Translations under genes and position numbers: made by a program | The notes under the pieces: generated by a model | What the model was told of the DNA's origin: nothing | Databases searched by the model: none | Seen by the model: the letters and a program-made list of their open reading frames with translations, nothing else | Shown here: positions 24,117 to 32,856 of the stretch, in pieces | Layout of the letters: the number at the start of each line of letters is the position of its first letter | How positions within the stretch are numbered: position 1 is the stretch's first letter | Assembly: GCA_016712885.1 (NCBI GenBank) | Contig: JADJQF010000003.1 | Location: forward strand, 186,001 to 250,000 | Reading direction: 5' to 3' | Origin: Candidatus Flexicrinis proximus | GTDB lineage: Bacteria > Chloroflexota > Anaerolineae > Aggregatilineales > Phototrophicaceae | Length of the DNA stretch: 64,000 nt

Positions 24117-25352
24117 CTACAGGGCGTTTGCCGCGGCCGTCCCTGCCACATACCCGCTCGACCACGCCCATTGGAAATTATAGCCGCCGATCCTTCCGTC
24201 AACGTCGCACACCTCGCCACACAAATGCAGCCCCCGCCGCACCCGCGACTCCATACTTTTCAGATCGATCTCGCCCAGTGGAACACCGCCTGCCGTTACT
24301 TCCGCATATGTGAAGCCGCGTGTGCCGGTCACCGGCAGCGGGTAATCGACCAGTGTCCGTGTTAATGTTTGCCGCTCCCCGCGCGTAAGACGTCCCAGCG
24401 GTGCTGTCGCGTCGATTCCCGCCGCGGTGCACAAAGCCCGCGCCAGCCTCTCGACGAGTCTGCCGTTCAGCCACCGCAGCGCGCTCGCCTTTGGCGCTTC
24501 GGCTAGTTGTCCGTCCACCGAGGCAAAACTCTCCCCTGGCAGCCAGTTCACGCTGAGCTGTGCCGGCTCGTCGTCTGCGCTGGCGTGTTGCCAGTAGCGG
24601 CTGATGTCCAGAACCACCGGACCTGACACGCCGAAGTGGGTACAAAGCAGCGGGCCGTCAAACGCCGCCACGACTTGCCCCTCGGCGCTCCTGCACGTCA
24701 CGCTCACCTCGGCGCTGATCCCGCTGAGCGTCGTCAAGAGGTGGCCGCTTGGCAGCAGCAGCGGAACCAGTGCCGGCAGCAGTCTTGGCGTGATCGAATG
24801 TCCCAGCCGCGTCGCCAGCGCGTACCCGTGTCCGTCGCTGCCGCTCTTGGGCAGGCTCTTGCCCCCCGTCGCCAGCACCACCCGCCGAGCAGTGATCTCG
24901 CCCCACGGCCCACGCACGATGAACTCGCTTCCGTCATGCTTGATGTCTTCGATTCGCCGTGGATGCCAGAGCTGAACGCCGGCTTTGTCCGCCGCGCGCA
25001 GCAGGGCGTCGAGTACCGTGCGCGCGCTGTCCGTCACCGGAAACAGCTTTCCGGTCGCTTCCCGCTTGAGTTCGACCCCGATCTCACGGAAGAACGCCGT
25101 TGTCTCCTGCACGTCGAAGCGCTTGATTACTTTCTTGATCGCGTTCCGCGACGAGCCCGCATACGCGCCCTCATCCACGGCATCGTGCGTCACATTGCAG
25201 CGTCCGCCCCCCGCCACGAGGATTTTCGCGCCCAGTTTCGCTGCGCTGTCCAGCGCGACGACTCGCAGCCCAGGTCGTGTCCTCGCAGCCCAGATCGCCG
25301 CGGTCAACCCGGCCGCGCCCGCGCCGACCACCGCGATGTCGGCGTCCGCCAT
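24117..25352 (-). CDS. HI0933/BaiN-family FAD-dependent oxidoreductase
   Basis: 411-residue flavoprotein. The N-terminal dinucleotide fold reads IAVVGAGAAGLTAAIWAA, followed by the family hallmark KILVAGGGRCNVTH, and the C-terminal FAD motif is HLCGEVCDVDGRIGGYNFQWA. This group (HI0933-like, annotated BaiN or YhiN) has no settled physiological substrate; BaiN reduces bile-acid intermediates in clostridia. Its ATG directly abuts the TAG of the small acidic protein, making it the last gene of an acyl-CoA dehydrogenase, MFS, small protein and flavoprotein operon. Confidence 0.9.
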   Translation of the reverse strand: MADADIAVVGAGAAGLTAAIWAARTRPGLRVVALDSAAKLGAKILVAGGGRCNVTHDAVDEGAYAGSSRNAIKKVIKRFDVQETTAFFREIGVELKREATGKLFPVTDSARTVLDALLRAADKAGVQLWHPRRIEDIKHDGSEFIVRGPWGEITARRVVLATGGKSLPKSGSDGHGYALATRLGHSITPRLLPALVPLLLPSGHLLTTLSGISAEVSVTCRSAEGQVVAAFDGPLLCTHFGVSGPVVLDISRYWQHASADDEPAQLSVNWLPGESFASVDGQLAEAPKASALRWLNGRLVERLARALCTAAGIDATAPLGRLTRGERQTLTRTLVDYPLPVTGTRGFTYAEVTAGGVPLGEIDLKSMESRVRRGLHLCGEVCDVDGRIGGYNFQWAWSSGYVAGTAAANAL

Positions 25353-25619
25353 CTAGTCCTCGTCGTCCAGTTCGCCGTCGACAATATCGTACAGCGCGTC
25401 TACCAGGTCGCCGGAGCTTTCGATCCCTGCGAACGCTGTCACATCGTCGTTGCGCATGAACGAAATGGCCGCCTCCAGCAGCGATTTCGCCGCCCGCACT
25501 GAAAGTGCCGCCACGTCTTGATAATCGTGTGCCGCCAGTAGATTGTCGATCGTGTGCGCGGCCTTATGTGCCTGCGCGACCGCGGCTTCCAGTTGGGCGA
25601 TTGCCTCGTTAGACGTCAT
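25353..25619 (-). CDS. Small acidic helical protein of unknown function
   Basis: 88-residue protein starting in an ATGA overlap with the MFS gene and ending one base before the flavoprotein ATG, so it is clearly translated within the operon; a longer upstream frame is rejected. It is predicted to be helical (IAQLEAAVAQAHKAAHTIDNLL, then SVRAAKSLLEAAISFM) and ends in an acidic tail DGELDDED. No family is recognised. Its tight packing suggests a partner or accessory of its neighbours. Confidence 0.72.
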   Translation of the reverse strand: MTSNEAIAQLEAAVAQAHKAAHTIDNLLAAHDYQDVAALSVRAAKSLLEAAISFMRNDDVTAFAGIESSGDLVDALYDIVDGELDDED

Positions 25620-26824
25620 GCTTCCCGCTCCACCGTAACTTGTACCTTGCGCCACATCAGGACCATGCCCAGAAGCATAACCCCGCACGCGACCAATGCA
25701 TTGACCGTCGTGCCGAAATTGTTGAACAGCATCGCGCCGGACAATCCGCCCACCACGCGCCCCACCGCCACCGCGCCGATCACCGCCGCCATCATCGACG
25801 CCCGCGCCATCGGCAGCAGCTCGGTATACATCGGGATCGCCGCGACCACGGCAATCTCATAGCCGAGGAACATCAGAAATATACCGCCAATCGCGATGTT
25901 CAGCCCGGAACCAAACAGCGGAAAAATCCCATAGCACACCGCCGCCAGTGCCGCGCCCATCATCGCCAGCCGTTTGGGACCCATCCGGTCGCCAAACCCT
26001 GCCACTGCGCCCTCGCCAATCGCCTCCGCGACGGAGATCGCAATCGTCACGATCCCCAGCGCCGACAGCGCCAGCCCGAAGCTCTGTTCCATAAACGCGC
26101 CATAATTGATGAAGATCATCTCGTTCGCCGCTGAGTTCAGCCCCGCATACCCGATAGCGCCCATCGCCGCCGGACTTGCGCTCACCGCGCGCAAGATCGA
26201 CCGCAGCGACACCGTGCCGACGACATCGCCCTTCGGCCGGTCGCCGGGCAGGAACCAGAACGTCACCGCCAGCCCAATCACGCTCGCCAGCGACAGCGCC
26301 AGGAAGACATGGCCCAGCGTCGCGCGTTCCAGCAGCAGGCCCGTCAGCGGCGCCGCGATCAGCAGTGCCGCGCCCCAGCTCAGCTCGCTGACGCCGATCG
26401 CTGCCGACCGCCGGTGATACGGGACGCGGTCACCCATATAGGCCAGCGCCGCCGGGTCGAACAGCATCTTGCTCAGCCCGAACCCCGCCATCATCGCCAG
26501 GAACACCCCGTAGACAGGCGCGGCCGCACCGACCAGCCCCAGCACGCTAATGGCCGCCAGCGCCGCCATCATCACATATTTGCGCCCGAACCGCTCGGAT
26601 AGCCCGCCCACCGTCGGGCTGAGGATCGACGCGCTGCTTTGCAGTGTGATCGCGTTCTGCACGCTGCTGATCGGCACGCCCAGCGCCCTTGCGATCTCCG
26701 GCACGAACGCATACGTAAAGCGGCGCGCCATATTCACACTGGTGCGCGCCACGGTCAGAACAAGCACGGCAGAAAAAATCCCGCGCGCCGGAACGTCCGG
26801 CGCGCGGGGTGAGAGGTCATTCAT
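25616..26824 (-). CDS. MFS transporter
   Basis: 402-residue major facilitator with 12 membrane segments. LSERFGRKYVMMAALAA is the motif-A loop (G-L-x-E-R-F-G-R), and the N-terminus LTVARTSVNMARRFTYAFVPEIARALGV resembles multidrug/sugar-efflux MFS proteins. It begins 12 bases after the acyl-CoA dehydrogenase stop and overlaps the small acidic gene by four bases. An efflux or uptake role for the substrate of the operon's enzymes is possible but unproven. Confidence 0.88.
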   Translation of the reverse strand: MNDLSPRAPDVPARGIFSAVLVLTVARTSVNMARRFTYAFVPEIARALGVPISSVQNAITLQSSASILSPTVGGLSERFGRKYVMMAALAAISVLGLVGAAAPVYGVFLAMMAGFGLSKMLFDPAALAYMGDRVPYHRRSAAIGVSELSWGAALLIAAPLTGLLLERATLGHVFLALSLASVIGLAVTFWFLPGDRPKGDVVGTVSLRSILRAVSASPAAMGAIGYAGLNSAANEMIFINYGAFMEQSFGLALSALGIVTIAISVAEAIGEGAVAGFGDRMGPKRLAMMGAALAAVCYGIFPLFGSGLNIAIGGIFLMFLGYEIAVVAAIPMYTELLPMARASMMAAVIGAVAVGRVVGGLSGAMLFNNFGTTVNALVACGVMLLGMVLMWRKVQVTVEREA

Positions 26825-26836
26825 ATGGCCCGCTGT

Positions 26837-28015
26837 CTATTTCTTGCCCTGGAACAGCTCGCGTACGATGATATTGCGTTGAATCTCGCTCGTGCCTTCG
26901 TAAATCTGGAAGATCTTCACATCGCGCAGCAGCTTTGCCACCGGATATTCTTCCATGAAGCCGTATCCGCCGAACACCTGCACCGCGTCGATCGCCGCCT
27001 TGGTCGCCATATCCGCGGCGAATGCCTTCGCATAGGCCGGCACGTTCGGGTTAACGCCGCCCGTATCGGCCTGCCACGCCGCCTGCCATACCAGCAGCCG
27101 CGACGCGTTGTAATTGATCGCCATGTCCGCGATCTTATGCCCGATCGCCTGATGCTGGTAAATCGGTACGCCGAATGCCATCCGCTCGCTCGCGTACTTC
27201 ACGCTTTCATCCAGGCAGCGCCGCTGCAGCCCGACCGCCGCCGCCGCAACGCCCGGCCGGCTGAAGTCGAACACCTTCATCGCCAGATAAAAACCCTTTC
27301 CCAGCCCGCCGACCATGTTTTCTTCCGGCACTTCCACGTCTTCGAACACGATCTCTGCCGTATCGCTCGCGCGCTGGCCCAGCTTGTCGAACTTCTTGCC
27401 GATCTTCACGCCCGGCATGTCGCGGTCGACGATGAAGCACGTCATACCGCGGTGTCCCGCCGCCGGGTCGGTCTTGGTGAACACCGTGAAGAAATGGGCG
27501 TGGCTGGCGTTCGTGATGAATGTCTTGCTGCCGTTGATAATCCACGACGCGCCTTTCTTTTCGGCGCGCGTCTCAATCCCGACGACGTTCGAGCCTGCCG
27601 CCGCTTCCGTCACGCCGTAGCTGCAGAACTGGCCCTTGTCCATCAGGCGCTCGCCCATCCAGTAGGCCTTCTGCTTTTCGGTGCCTGCCAGCAGGATCGG
27701 CAGTGACCCCAGCCCGTTCGTGCCGATGCTCGTGCTGATGCCTGAGCACCCATACGCCAGTTCTTCGCTGACCAGCACTTCCTCGAACACGCTCGCCCCG
27801 ACGCCGCCGTACTCGGCCGGGACGTTCATGTTAGCCAGCCCAATTTCGCGTGCCTTATGGAAAATCTCTTCCGGGAACTTCGCGTGGCGGTCGTGTTCTT
27901 CCGCAACCGGGATGATCTCCTTGGCGCAAAAGTCCCGCGCCAGTTTCTGGAGCATCTGCTGATCTTCGGTAAGCGAAAAACTAACTCCAGCCGTCATTTG
28001 TTCAATAGCGGACAT
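26837..28015 (-). CDS. Acyl-CoA dehydrogenase
   Basis: 392-residue FAD-dependent acyl-CoA dehydrogenase catalysing alpha,beta-dehydrogenation of acyl-CoA with electron-transfer flavoprotein as acceptor. Motifs: SYGVTEAAAGSNVVGIETRA (FAD/substrate loop), DKLGQRASDTAEIVFEDV and the C-terminal IFQIYEGTSEIQRNIIVREL, where the Glu of YEGT is the catalytic base at the position used by short- and medium-chain enzymes. ATG 28015 follows AGGAG; the TTG two codons earlier is less likely. First gene of the four-gene operon. Chain-length preference cannot be read. Confidence 0.93.
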   Translation of the reverse strand: MSAIEQMTAGVSFSLTEDQQMLQKLARDFCAKEIIPVAEEHDRHAKFPEEIFHKAREIGLANMNVPAEYGGVGASVFEEVLVSEELAYGCSGISTSIGTNGLGSLPILLAGTEKQKAYWMGERLMDKGQFCSYGVTEAAAGSNVVGIETRAEKKGASWIINGSKTFITNASHAHFFTVFTKTDPAAGHRGMTCFIVDRDMPGVKIGKKFDKLGQRASDTAEIVFEDVEVPEENMVGGLGKGFYLAMKVFDFSRPGVAAAAVGLQRRCLDESVKYASERMAFGVPIYQHQAIGHKIADMAINYNASRLLVWQAAWQADTGGVNPNVPAYAKAFAADMATKAAIDAVQVFGGYGFMEEYPVAKLLRDVKIFQIYEGTSEIQRNIIVRELFQGKK

Positions 28016-28086
28016 TGTCAAACTCCTGATCCGTAATCTAACTTTGATTTAGTATACTGTGCAGGCCGCCTGATGACCACACGATT

Positions 28087-29919
28087 TTAAGGTGTTGCGC
28101 GGCTCGTCAGCAGTCTCACGTCGTCGATGAACACCCGCGCCGGCACGTTCGTCTTGAACCGGAATCGCGCCTGGATGCGCTCGATGTCCCCGGCATCCAG
28201 CACGATCTCGACTCCCCGCGGCTCGTAGTGGTCGGCTGCAGCCAGCGCGACCGCCTGTTTCGCTCGCCGTCCATCGCCGTAGCGCACCAACAGGCGCATG
28301 CTTCCGCCGACATCGCCCCGGATGTCGATATACGCGATCAGCTCTACGCTGTCGCCTGCCGCAAACGTCAGCCCGTCCAGCGCGATCTCCTGGATCAGCT
28401 GCGAGTCTTCCATCTCGCCGCCCTTGAACTCGAAAGCCTGTATGCCACTGCGAGGCCGTCTCGGCTTGGCTTTGTCGTCCCCCGTCGAACTGATCACTAC
28501 CCACGCGCTTGACCCGTCCTCGAAGCCGCCGTCCTCCAACAGTTCGGTCGACGCCCGTGGGGGAGTCGCTGTCGGTGTGAATGACGCGGTGGGGGTTGGC
28601 GTATTCGTCGGCGTGTTGGACGGCGTGAACGTCATGCTCGCCGTAGATGTCGCGGTGATTGTCGGGGACGGCGTTGGCGTCGCGCTGCTCAGCGGTGCGA
28701 TCGGTGCCGCCATATACGGCGCAAGTAGAGGTGCGATCGCCTCGATCTTGACCGCCTGATTGTAATACGGCGAAGGACCGCACACCGTGCCGTCCGGCCG
28801 CCCTGATCCGAGGTGATGCAGTCCCACGACCTTCAGCGTATCCAGCGCGATCACCGGCGACCCGCTGCTCCCGCCTTGCGTGTCGCACGCATATCCGAAG
28901 TCAGATGCCGGCGCATAACCCGCCAGCGAATCCGCGTTGACGCGGCATCTCCCGCCGTCCTGTGCGCTGTTCATTCCGAACTGTTTCGGCATCCCGGCGG
29001 GATGCTGCGGGATGAAGATCGTCTCGTTCAGGTTTGGCGCCCGCGTATCCAGCTCAAGGTAGCCGTACGGCTGGACGGTTGCAAAGTCGTCCTCGTGGAT
29101 CGTATATAGCGCGACGTCATAAGTCGCGTTGGTCATCAGCAGCGTGCCGCCACGCACCTCGACATATCCCGTCGCTGCACCGGCCCCGCACGACTCGCGC
29201 TGGTAATTGAACCGGATCACCGCGCTGTTCAGGATCGCCTGCGACTTGATACAGTGTTCGTTCGTGATCATGAAATTGCCGGGGCTGACGCGCCATGTCG
29301 TACACACATACTGCGCGCCGTTGTCGGTATACAGCAGCCGCGCGATGGGCTGGCGTAACCCGTATTCCGTCGGGAACGCCGCCGACGAGCATACTACGTC
29401 GGTCATGTCGTTGCTGCCGCACACGCTCTGCGCGACTTCCGGCTCGGTCAGCCCCCGGCCGTACTGGCTGATCTCGACTCCTGCATAGCCGCTTGCGTTC
29501 GGGTCGGCCGCCACCAGCGTAATGACTGCCGTGCTGCCATTCACCGGGAACGCCCACAATCCGCTGTCCGCGCTCGTGTACACCGTTGTCTGTGTGCCGT
29601 CCGCCGCGCTCACCGTGATGCTGTCCCCGGGCGCGATCTCGATTTTGCTGAGAAACGGCTGGATATAAGTCGCGTCCGGCGCGATGATCGTCGCGCTCGG
29701 CTGTTCGTAGGTGACTCGGATCGGTTCAGCAATCACTTGCCCCACCGGTCGGTCGATGATCGTCGCCGCTTCCAGTGAAGGCGTCAGCGTCGGCTGGAGC
29801 GCCGCCGGCGTCTGTTGGCTGCTCAGGCTCGCCACTGCGGCCAGGATCATGACTCCACCGACCAGGATCGCGCCGGCAATCGTAAGTGTTTTGAGGTCGT
29901 TCGGGCGTTGTTTTCTCAT
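28087..29919 (-). CDS. Membrane-anchored trypsin-like serine protease with Thr/Pro linker and carbohydrate-binding-like domain
   Basis: 610-residue surface protein. An N-terminal anchor (TIAGAILVGGVMILAAVASL) is followed by a beta-rich domain, then a chymotrypsin-fold protease of the V8/lysyl-endopeptidase kind: NEHC with His222, TYDVALYTI with Asp268 and TQGGSSGSPV with Ser352. Several cysteines (CGSN, CTTW, NEHC, ESCG, GRCR, YACD) could form disulfides. A Ser/Thr/Pro linker (about 410-455) leads to a jelly-roll module opening LLEDGGFEDGSSAW and closing VFIDDVRLL, similar to the module after the GH44 enzyme. ATG 29919 is chosen because the membrane anchor directly follows. Substrate unknown. 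Confidence 0.87.
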   Translation of the reverse strand: MRKQRPNDLKTLTIAGAILVGGVMILAAVASLSSQQTPAALQPTLTPSLEAATIIDRPVGQVIAEPIRVTYEQPSATIIAPDATYIQPFLSKIEIAPGDSITVSAADGTQTTVYTSADSGLWAFPVNGSTAVITLVAADPNASGYAGVEISQYGRGLTEPEVAQSVCGSNDMTDVVCSSAAFPTEYGLRQPIARLLYTDNGAQYVCTTWRVSPGNFMITNEHCIKSQAILNSAVIRFNYQRESCGAGAATGYVEVRGGTLLMTNATYDVALYTIHEDDFATVQPYGYLELDTRAPNLNETIFIPQHPAGMPKQFGMNSAQDGGRCRVNADSLAGYAPASDFGYACDTQGGSSGSPVIALDTLKVVGLHHLGSGRPDGTVCGPSPYYNQAVKIEAIAPLLAPYMAAPIAPLSSATPTPSPTITATSTASMTFTPSNTPTNTPTPTASFTPTATPPRASTELLEDGGFEDGSSAWVVISSTGDDKAKPRRPRSGIQAFEFKGGEMEDSQLIQEIALDGLTFAAGDSVELIAYIDIRGDVGGSMRLLVRYGDGRRAKQAVALAAADHYEPRGVEIVLDAGDIERIQARFRFKTNVPARVFIDDVRLLTSRATP

Positions 29920-29938
29920 AGTCCGCGTATCATAACGC

Positions 29939-29971
29939 AAACGCCCTCGTCAGGGCGAAGCGAGGGCGTTT
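29939..29971 (-). terminator. Terminator hairpin after the flavodoxin gene
   Basis: AAACGCCCTCG and CGAGGGCGTTT form an 11-bp stem. It lies just after the flavodoxin stop and before the protease start, both on the minus strand, so it separates the two units. The T tract is only three bases. Confidence 0.7.
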
Positions 29972-29997
29972 CAGTTTCGTTACAATTTCCCTGCGGT

Positions 29998-30516
29998 TTA
30001 CAGGCCGAATTCTTCCTTGACCTGCGACACCCATTTCGCCACCCGTTCGGGCGTCATGCTCTGCTGGCCGTCCTCGTCGATCCCCAGACCCATCAAGTGG
30101 TCTTCGATCTTCGCCTTCGACTCGTTGAATTCGTACGTCTTGTTCGGCCACATCCCGTACACGTCCGCGCCTTGCATCAGCAGTTCGTCCGCCAGCATGC
30201 CCATTGCGTCCAGAAAGTTGAAGCCATATCCGTTCTGGTCGCCCAGCCCGAACACCGCCACCTTCTTGCCGTTAAAATCCATCTCGCGCAGCCGCGGGAA
30301 GAACACGTCCCAGTCGTCTTGCAGTTCGCCTGTATTCCAGGTCGGGATCCCCATAATGATGTGGCTGTACTTCATAATGGTATCGGGGGAGCTTGCACCG
30401 ATGTTATGGACTTCGACCAGGTCCTTCTGTACCTTATCGAACTCAGACTTAATCTGGTAGGCAACCGCTTCCGTCTTGCCGGTGCTGCTGCCGAAAAACA
30501 GGCCAATTTTCGCCAT
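29998..30516 (-). CDS. Flavodoxin
   Basis: 172-residue long-chain flavodoxin, an FMN-binding one-electron carrier. The phosphate loop is GLFFGSSTGKTEAVA, then MGIPTWNTGELQDDW (first isoalloxazine loop), VAVFGLGDQNGYGFNFLDA (second loop) and a C-terminal helix KWVSQVKEEFGL. ATG 30516 follows GAGGG, and the flavodoxin fold begins at once; a longer frame crosses the divergent riboswitch region. It can replace ferredoxin under iron limitation in many bacteria; no iron-responsive site was identified here. It is divergent from the cobalamin riboswitch. Confidence 0.93.
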   Translation of the reverse strand: MAKIGLFFGSSTGKTEAVAYQIKSEFDKVQKDLVEVHNIGASSPDTIMKYSHIIMGIPTWNTGELQDDWDVFFPRLREMDFNGKKVAVFGLGDQNGYGFNFLDAMGMLADELLMQGADVYGMWPNKTYEFNESKAKIEDHLMGLGIDEDGQQSMTPERVAKWVSQVKEEFGL

Positions 30517-30639
30517 CGGGTAACCCTCGATCGTTCCTGCGCGACCAAACGCCGCTATTGTGCCGTTTTTCACGCAGAATCGCAAGCGGCATCGCATGTT
30601 GACGCCCCCCGACTTCGGTGTTACGCTGGACTCCAATAG

Positions 30640-30740
30640 CGATAATTGGTCTGTCTTGGGGGAAGCCGGTGTAATCCCGGCACTGTCCCGCAGCGGTAAC
30701 GGTGGTCCACACCGGAGTCCGAATGCCCAGCCCGGCCTCT
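30640..30740 (+). ncRNA. Cobalamin riboswitch aptamer
   Basis: Conserved core of the adenosylcobalamin riboswitch in correct order: GGT at 30648, GGGGGAAGCCGGTGTAATCC (30658-30677), GGCACTGTCCCGCAGCGGTAA (the B12 box is at its centre), a 12-base variable stem and GGAGTCCGAATGCCC. It sits in the 5' leader of a BtuC/BtuD-like pair. Downstream, ACCTT and AAGGG around 30751-30768 can pair and would mask the AAGGGGA ribosome site of the GTG start at 30776, so control could be translational. Confidence 0.9.
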
Positions 30741-30775
30741 GCTCGCGTCACCTTCGTGGAGAAAGGGGACTCAGC

Positions 30776-31891
30776 GTGGAAAACGTACCTTTGCAGGTCG
30801 ACTCCCGCCACCCGGCGGGTGTTTTTATGTCGACCGCGATCTCGCTCAATCTGCGCGTTCCGAAAAGTAAGCTGCTTCTGCTGACCGTACTCCTCGCCGC
30901 CGTCTTTGTGCTGGCCCTGGCGCTCGGCTCGGTATCGATCCCGCTTGAAGACATCACCCGTGTTCTCACCGGTGGCGATGCCTCCCGTCCCGCCTGGACC
31001 AATATCATCCTCAAAATTCGTCTTCCCAAAGCCCTGACCGCCATCATCGCCGGCGCCGCGCTCGGCCTCAGCGGCCTGCTCATGCAGACCTTCTTCCGTA
31101 ATCCGCTGGCTGGCCCCTACGTGCTGGGAATCAGCAGCGGTGCCAGTCTCGGCGTCGCCGCCGTCGTTCTCGGGGCAGGGACCTTCGGCGGCTCTATGCT
31201 CGCCGGCCTCAGTCTCGGCGGTGATATCCTGCTTGCGGTTGCCGCCTCTAGCGGCGCCGCCCTCAGCCTGCTGCTCGTCCTTCTCATCGCCCGTCGCGTC
31301 GAGAGCAGTTTCTCGCTCCTCCTCTTGGGCGTTATGTTCGGCTACGTCACCAGCGCTCTGGTTAGCCTCCTCATGTACACCAGCGTACCGGAGCGCATTC
31401 AGGCCTACACCAACTGGACCTTCGGGAGTTTCTCCGGCGTCACCTGGGCGCAGTTACCTATTCTGGCGATCGCCTGTGCGCTGGGTCTGCTGATCGCCCT
31501 CGCCGCCAGCAAACCGCTCAACATCCTGCTCCTCGGTGAATCCTACGCCGCGACCATGGGCCTGAACGTCCGGCGCTCGCGCATCCTGATTATCAGCTCC
31601 GCCGCTGTCCTTGCCGGGACGGTCACCGCCTTCTGCGGCCCGATCGGCTTCATCGGTACTGCCGTTCCGCATCTCGGCCGTTGGCTGATGAACACCTCCG
31701 ACCACCGCGCGCTCATCCCGGCAACCGCGCTGATTGGTGCCCTGCTTGGCCTGTTCTCGGCCCTCATCGCCGAGCTGCCCGGCACTGACGTTTCGCTTCC
31801 CCTCAACGCGGTCACGGCCCTCTTCGGCGCGCCGATCGTCATCTTCGTCATCCTGCGCCAGCGTAATCTTCAGAAGGCCTTTGGCGCATGA
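30776..31891 (+). CDS. FecCD/BtuC-type ABC transporter permease
   Basis: Permease of a cobalamin or siderophore importer: about 10 membrane segments, RLPKALTAIIAGAALGLSGLLMQTFFRNPLAGPYVLGISSGASLG (BtuC signature, at about residue 85) and LMNTSDHRALIPATALIGALLGL near the end. The riboswitch in front points to vitamin B12 or a corrinoid. Two starts are possible: GTG 30776, after AAGGGGA, giving 371 residues, or ATG 30827, directly after a hairpin plus TTTTT, giving 354; the GTG has the better ribosome site. The stop overlaps the ATPase start (ATGA). No substrate-binding gene adjoins. Confidence 0.9.
   Translation: MENVPLQVDSRHPAGVFMSTAISLNLRVPKSKLLLLTVLLAAVFVLALALGSVSIPLEDITRVLTGGDASRPAWTNIILKIRLPKALTAIIAGAALGLSGLLMQTFFRNPLAGPYVLGISSGASLGVAAVVLGAGTFGGSMLAGLSLGGDILLAVAASSGAALSLLLVLLIARRVESSFSLLLLGVMFGYVTSALVSLLMYTSVPERIQAYTNWTFGSFSGVTWAQLPILAIACALGLLIALAASKPLNILLLGESYAATMGLNVRRSRILIISSAAVLAGTVTAFCGPIGFIGTAVPHLGRWLMNTSDHRALIPATALIGALLGLFSALIAELPGTDVSLPLNAVTALFGAPIVIFVILRQRNLQKAFGA
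30803..30826 (+). terminator. Terminator-like hairpin in the riboswitch leader or early coding region
   Basis: CACCC and GGGTG (with flanking GCC and GGC pairing options) form a GC hairpin followed by TTTTT immediately before an ATG. It could be the transcriptional expression platform of the riboswitch if the ATG at 30827 is the true start, or chance if translation starts at 30776. Confidence 0.45.
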
Positions 31892-32634
31892 CGGCCCTCT
31901 CCACGCACGCCCTCGAAATCGGCTACCAGCCGCCGCGCCGCGCAGCCCGTGCGGTAGCGCGCGCCATCGACTTGACGGTTGAGCGTGGCCAGTTCGTCTG
32001 TCTGCTGGGTCCCAATGGTGCTGGCAAATCCACCTTGCTCCGCACACTGGCCGGCCTCCAGCCGCCGCTTTCGGGGCAGGTCGCCTTCAGCGGCCGCGAT
32101 CTTCGCCGTCTATCCGCCGCGCAGCGTGCGTTGGAGGTCGCCGTCGTCTTGACCGAGCGCGTCAATCCAGGCCTGCTCACCGGATGGGCGCTGGTAGCCC
32201 TCGGTCGCGCGCCGCACACGGGCTTTATGGGCGCGCTTTCGCAGGCAGACGAGCGGGCCGTGCGCCGCGCCGTCGAGCACGTAGGCGCCACTGCGCTGGC
32301 ATCGCGTCCGGTGATCGAGTTGAGTGATGGTGAGCGCCAAAAATTGCTCATCGCGCGCGCTCTTGCCCAGGAGTCCCCGCTCATTCTGCTTGACGAGCCG
32401 ACCGCATTTCTCGACGCGCCGCGCCGTATCGAAGTCCTGACCCTGCTGCGCGACCTGGCCCACCAGGCCGACCGCGCTGTCATCGTCTCCACCCACGAGG
32501 TCCATCTAGCGCTTGACCTCGCCGACGCGCTCTGGCTCATGGATGGCGGCGGCGTCCAGCACGGTACGCCGCGCGATCTCGTCGGCTCCGGGGCGTTCCA
32601 CGCCGCCTTCCCGACCATCCGCGTCAACCCCTAG
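31888..32634 (+). CDS. FecE/BtuD-type ABC transporter ATP-binding protein
   Basis: 248-residue ATPase partner of the BtuC-like permease, starting in an ATGA overlap. Walker A GPNGAGKST, signature ELSDGERQKLLIARAL (an LSDGE variant, common in this family), Walker B LILLDEPTAFLD and switch IVSTHEVHLAL are intact. The transporter may share a receptor encoded elsewhere. The stop is followed at once by two structured repeats. Confidence 0.92.
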   Translation: MTALSTHALEIGYQPPRRAARAVARAIDLTVERGQFVCLLGPNGAGKSTLLRTLAGLQPPLSGQVAFSGRDLRRLSAAQRALEVAVVLTERVNPGLLTGWALVALGRAPHTGFMGALSQADERAVRRAVEHVGATALASRPVIELSDGERQKLLIARALAQESPLILLDEPTAFLDAPRRIEVLTLLRDLAHQADRAVIVSTHEVHLALDLADALWLMDGGGVQHGTPRDLVGSGAFHAAFPTIRVNP

Positions 32635-32636
32635 CA

Positions 32637-32696
32637 GATAAGGGAGTCGAGAGGGTGACAACCCTCTCGCGGAGGTGTGGAGGCAGCGCCTCCACA
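32637..32696 (+). repeat. Structured intergenic repeat, copy R5
   Basis: Short form without a variable hairpin: GGGAGTCGAGAGGGTGACAA, CCCTCTCGCGGAGG and the terminal hairpin TGGAGGCAGCGCCTCCA. It begins three bases after the ATPase stop. Confidence 0.85.
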
Positions 32697-32754
32697 AAAG
32701 CAGTAGTGTTCACTGCGCGATCCCGAAAGTGTTTGCACATCTTCGCTTTCCCCC

Positions 32755-32847
32755 GCGAATTGAGCTGGCCTGCCGGCTCAGTTCGCAGATGAGGGAGTCG
32801 AGAGGGTGACAACCCTCTCGAGGAGGTGTGGAGGCAGCGCCTCCACA
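32755..32847 (+). repeat. Structured intergenic repeat, copy R6
   Basis: Variable hairpin GCGAATTGAGC/GGCTCAGTTCGC (32755-32786), then GAGGGAGTCGAGAGGG, ACAACCCTCTCGAGG and TGGAGGCAGCGCCTCCA. It nearly repeats R5, about 58 bases away, between converging genes. Confidence 0.87.
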
Positions 32848-32856
32848 AGTTTCACC

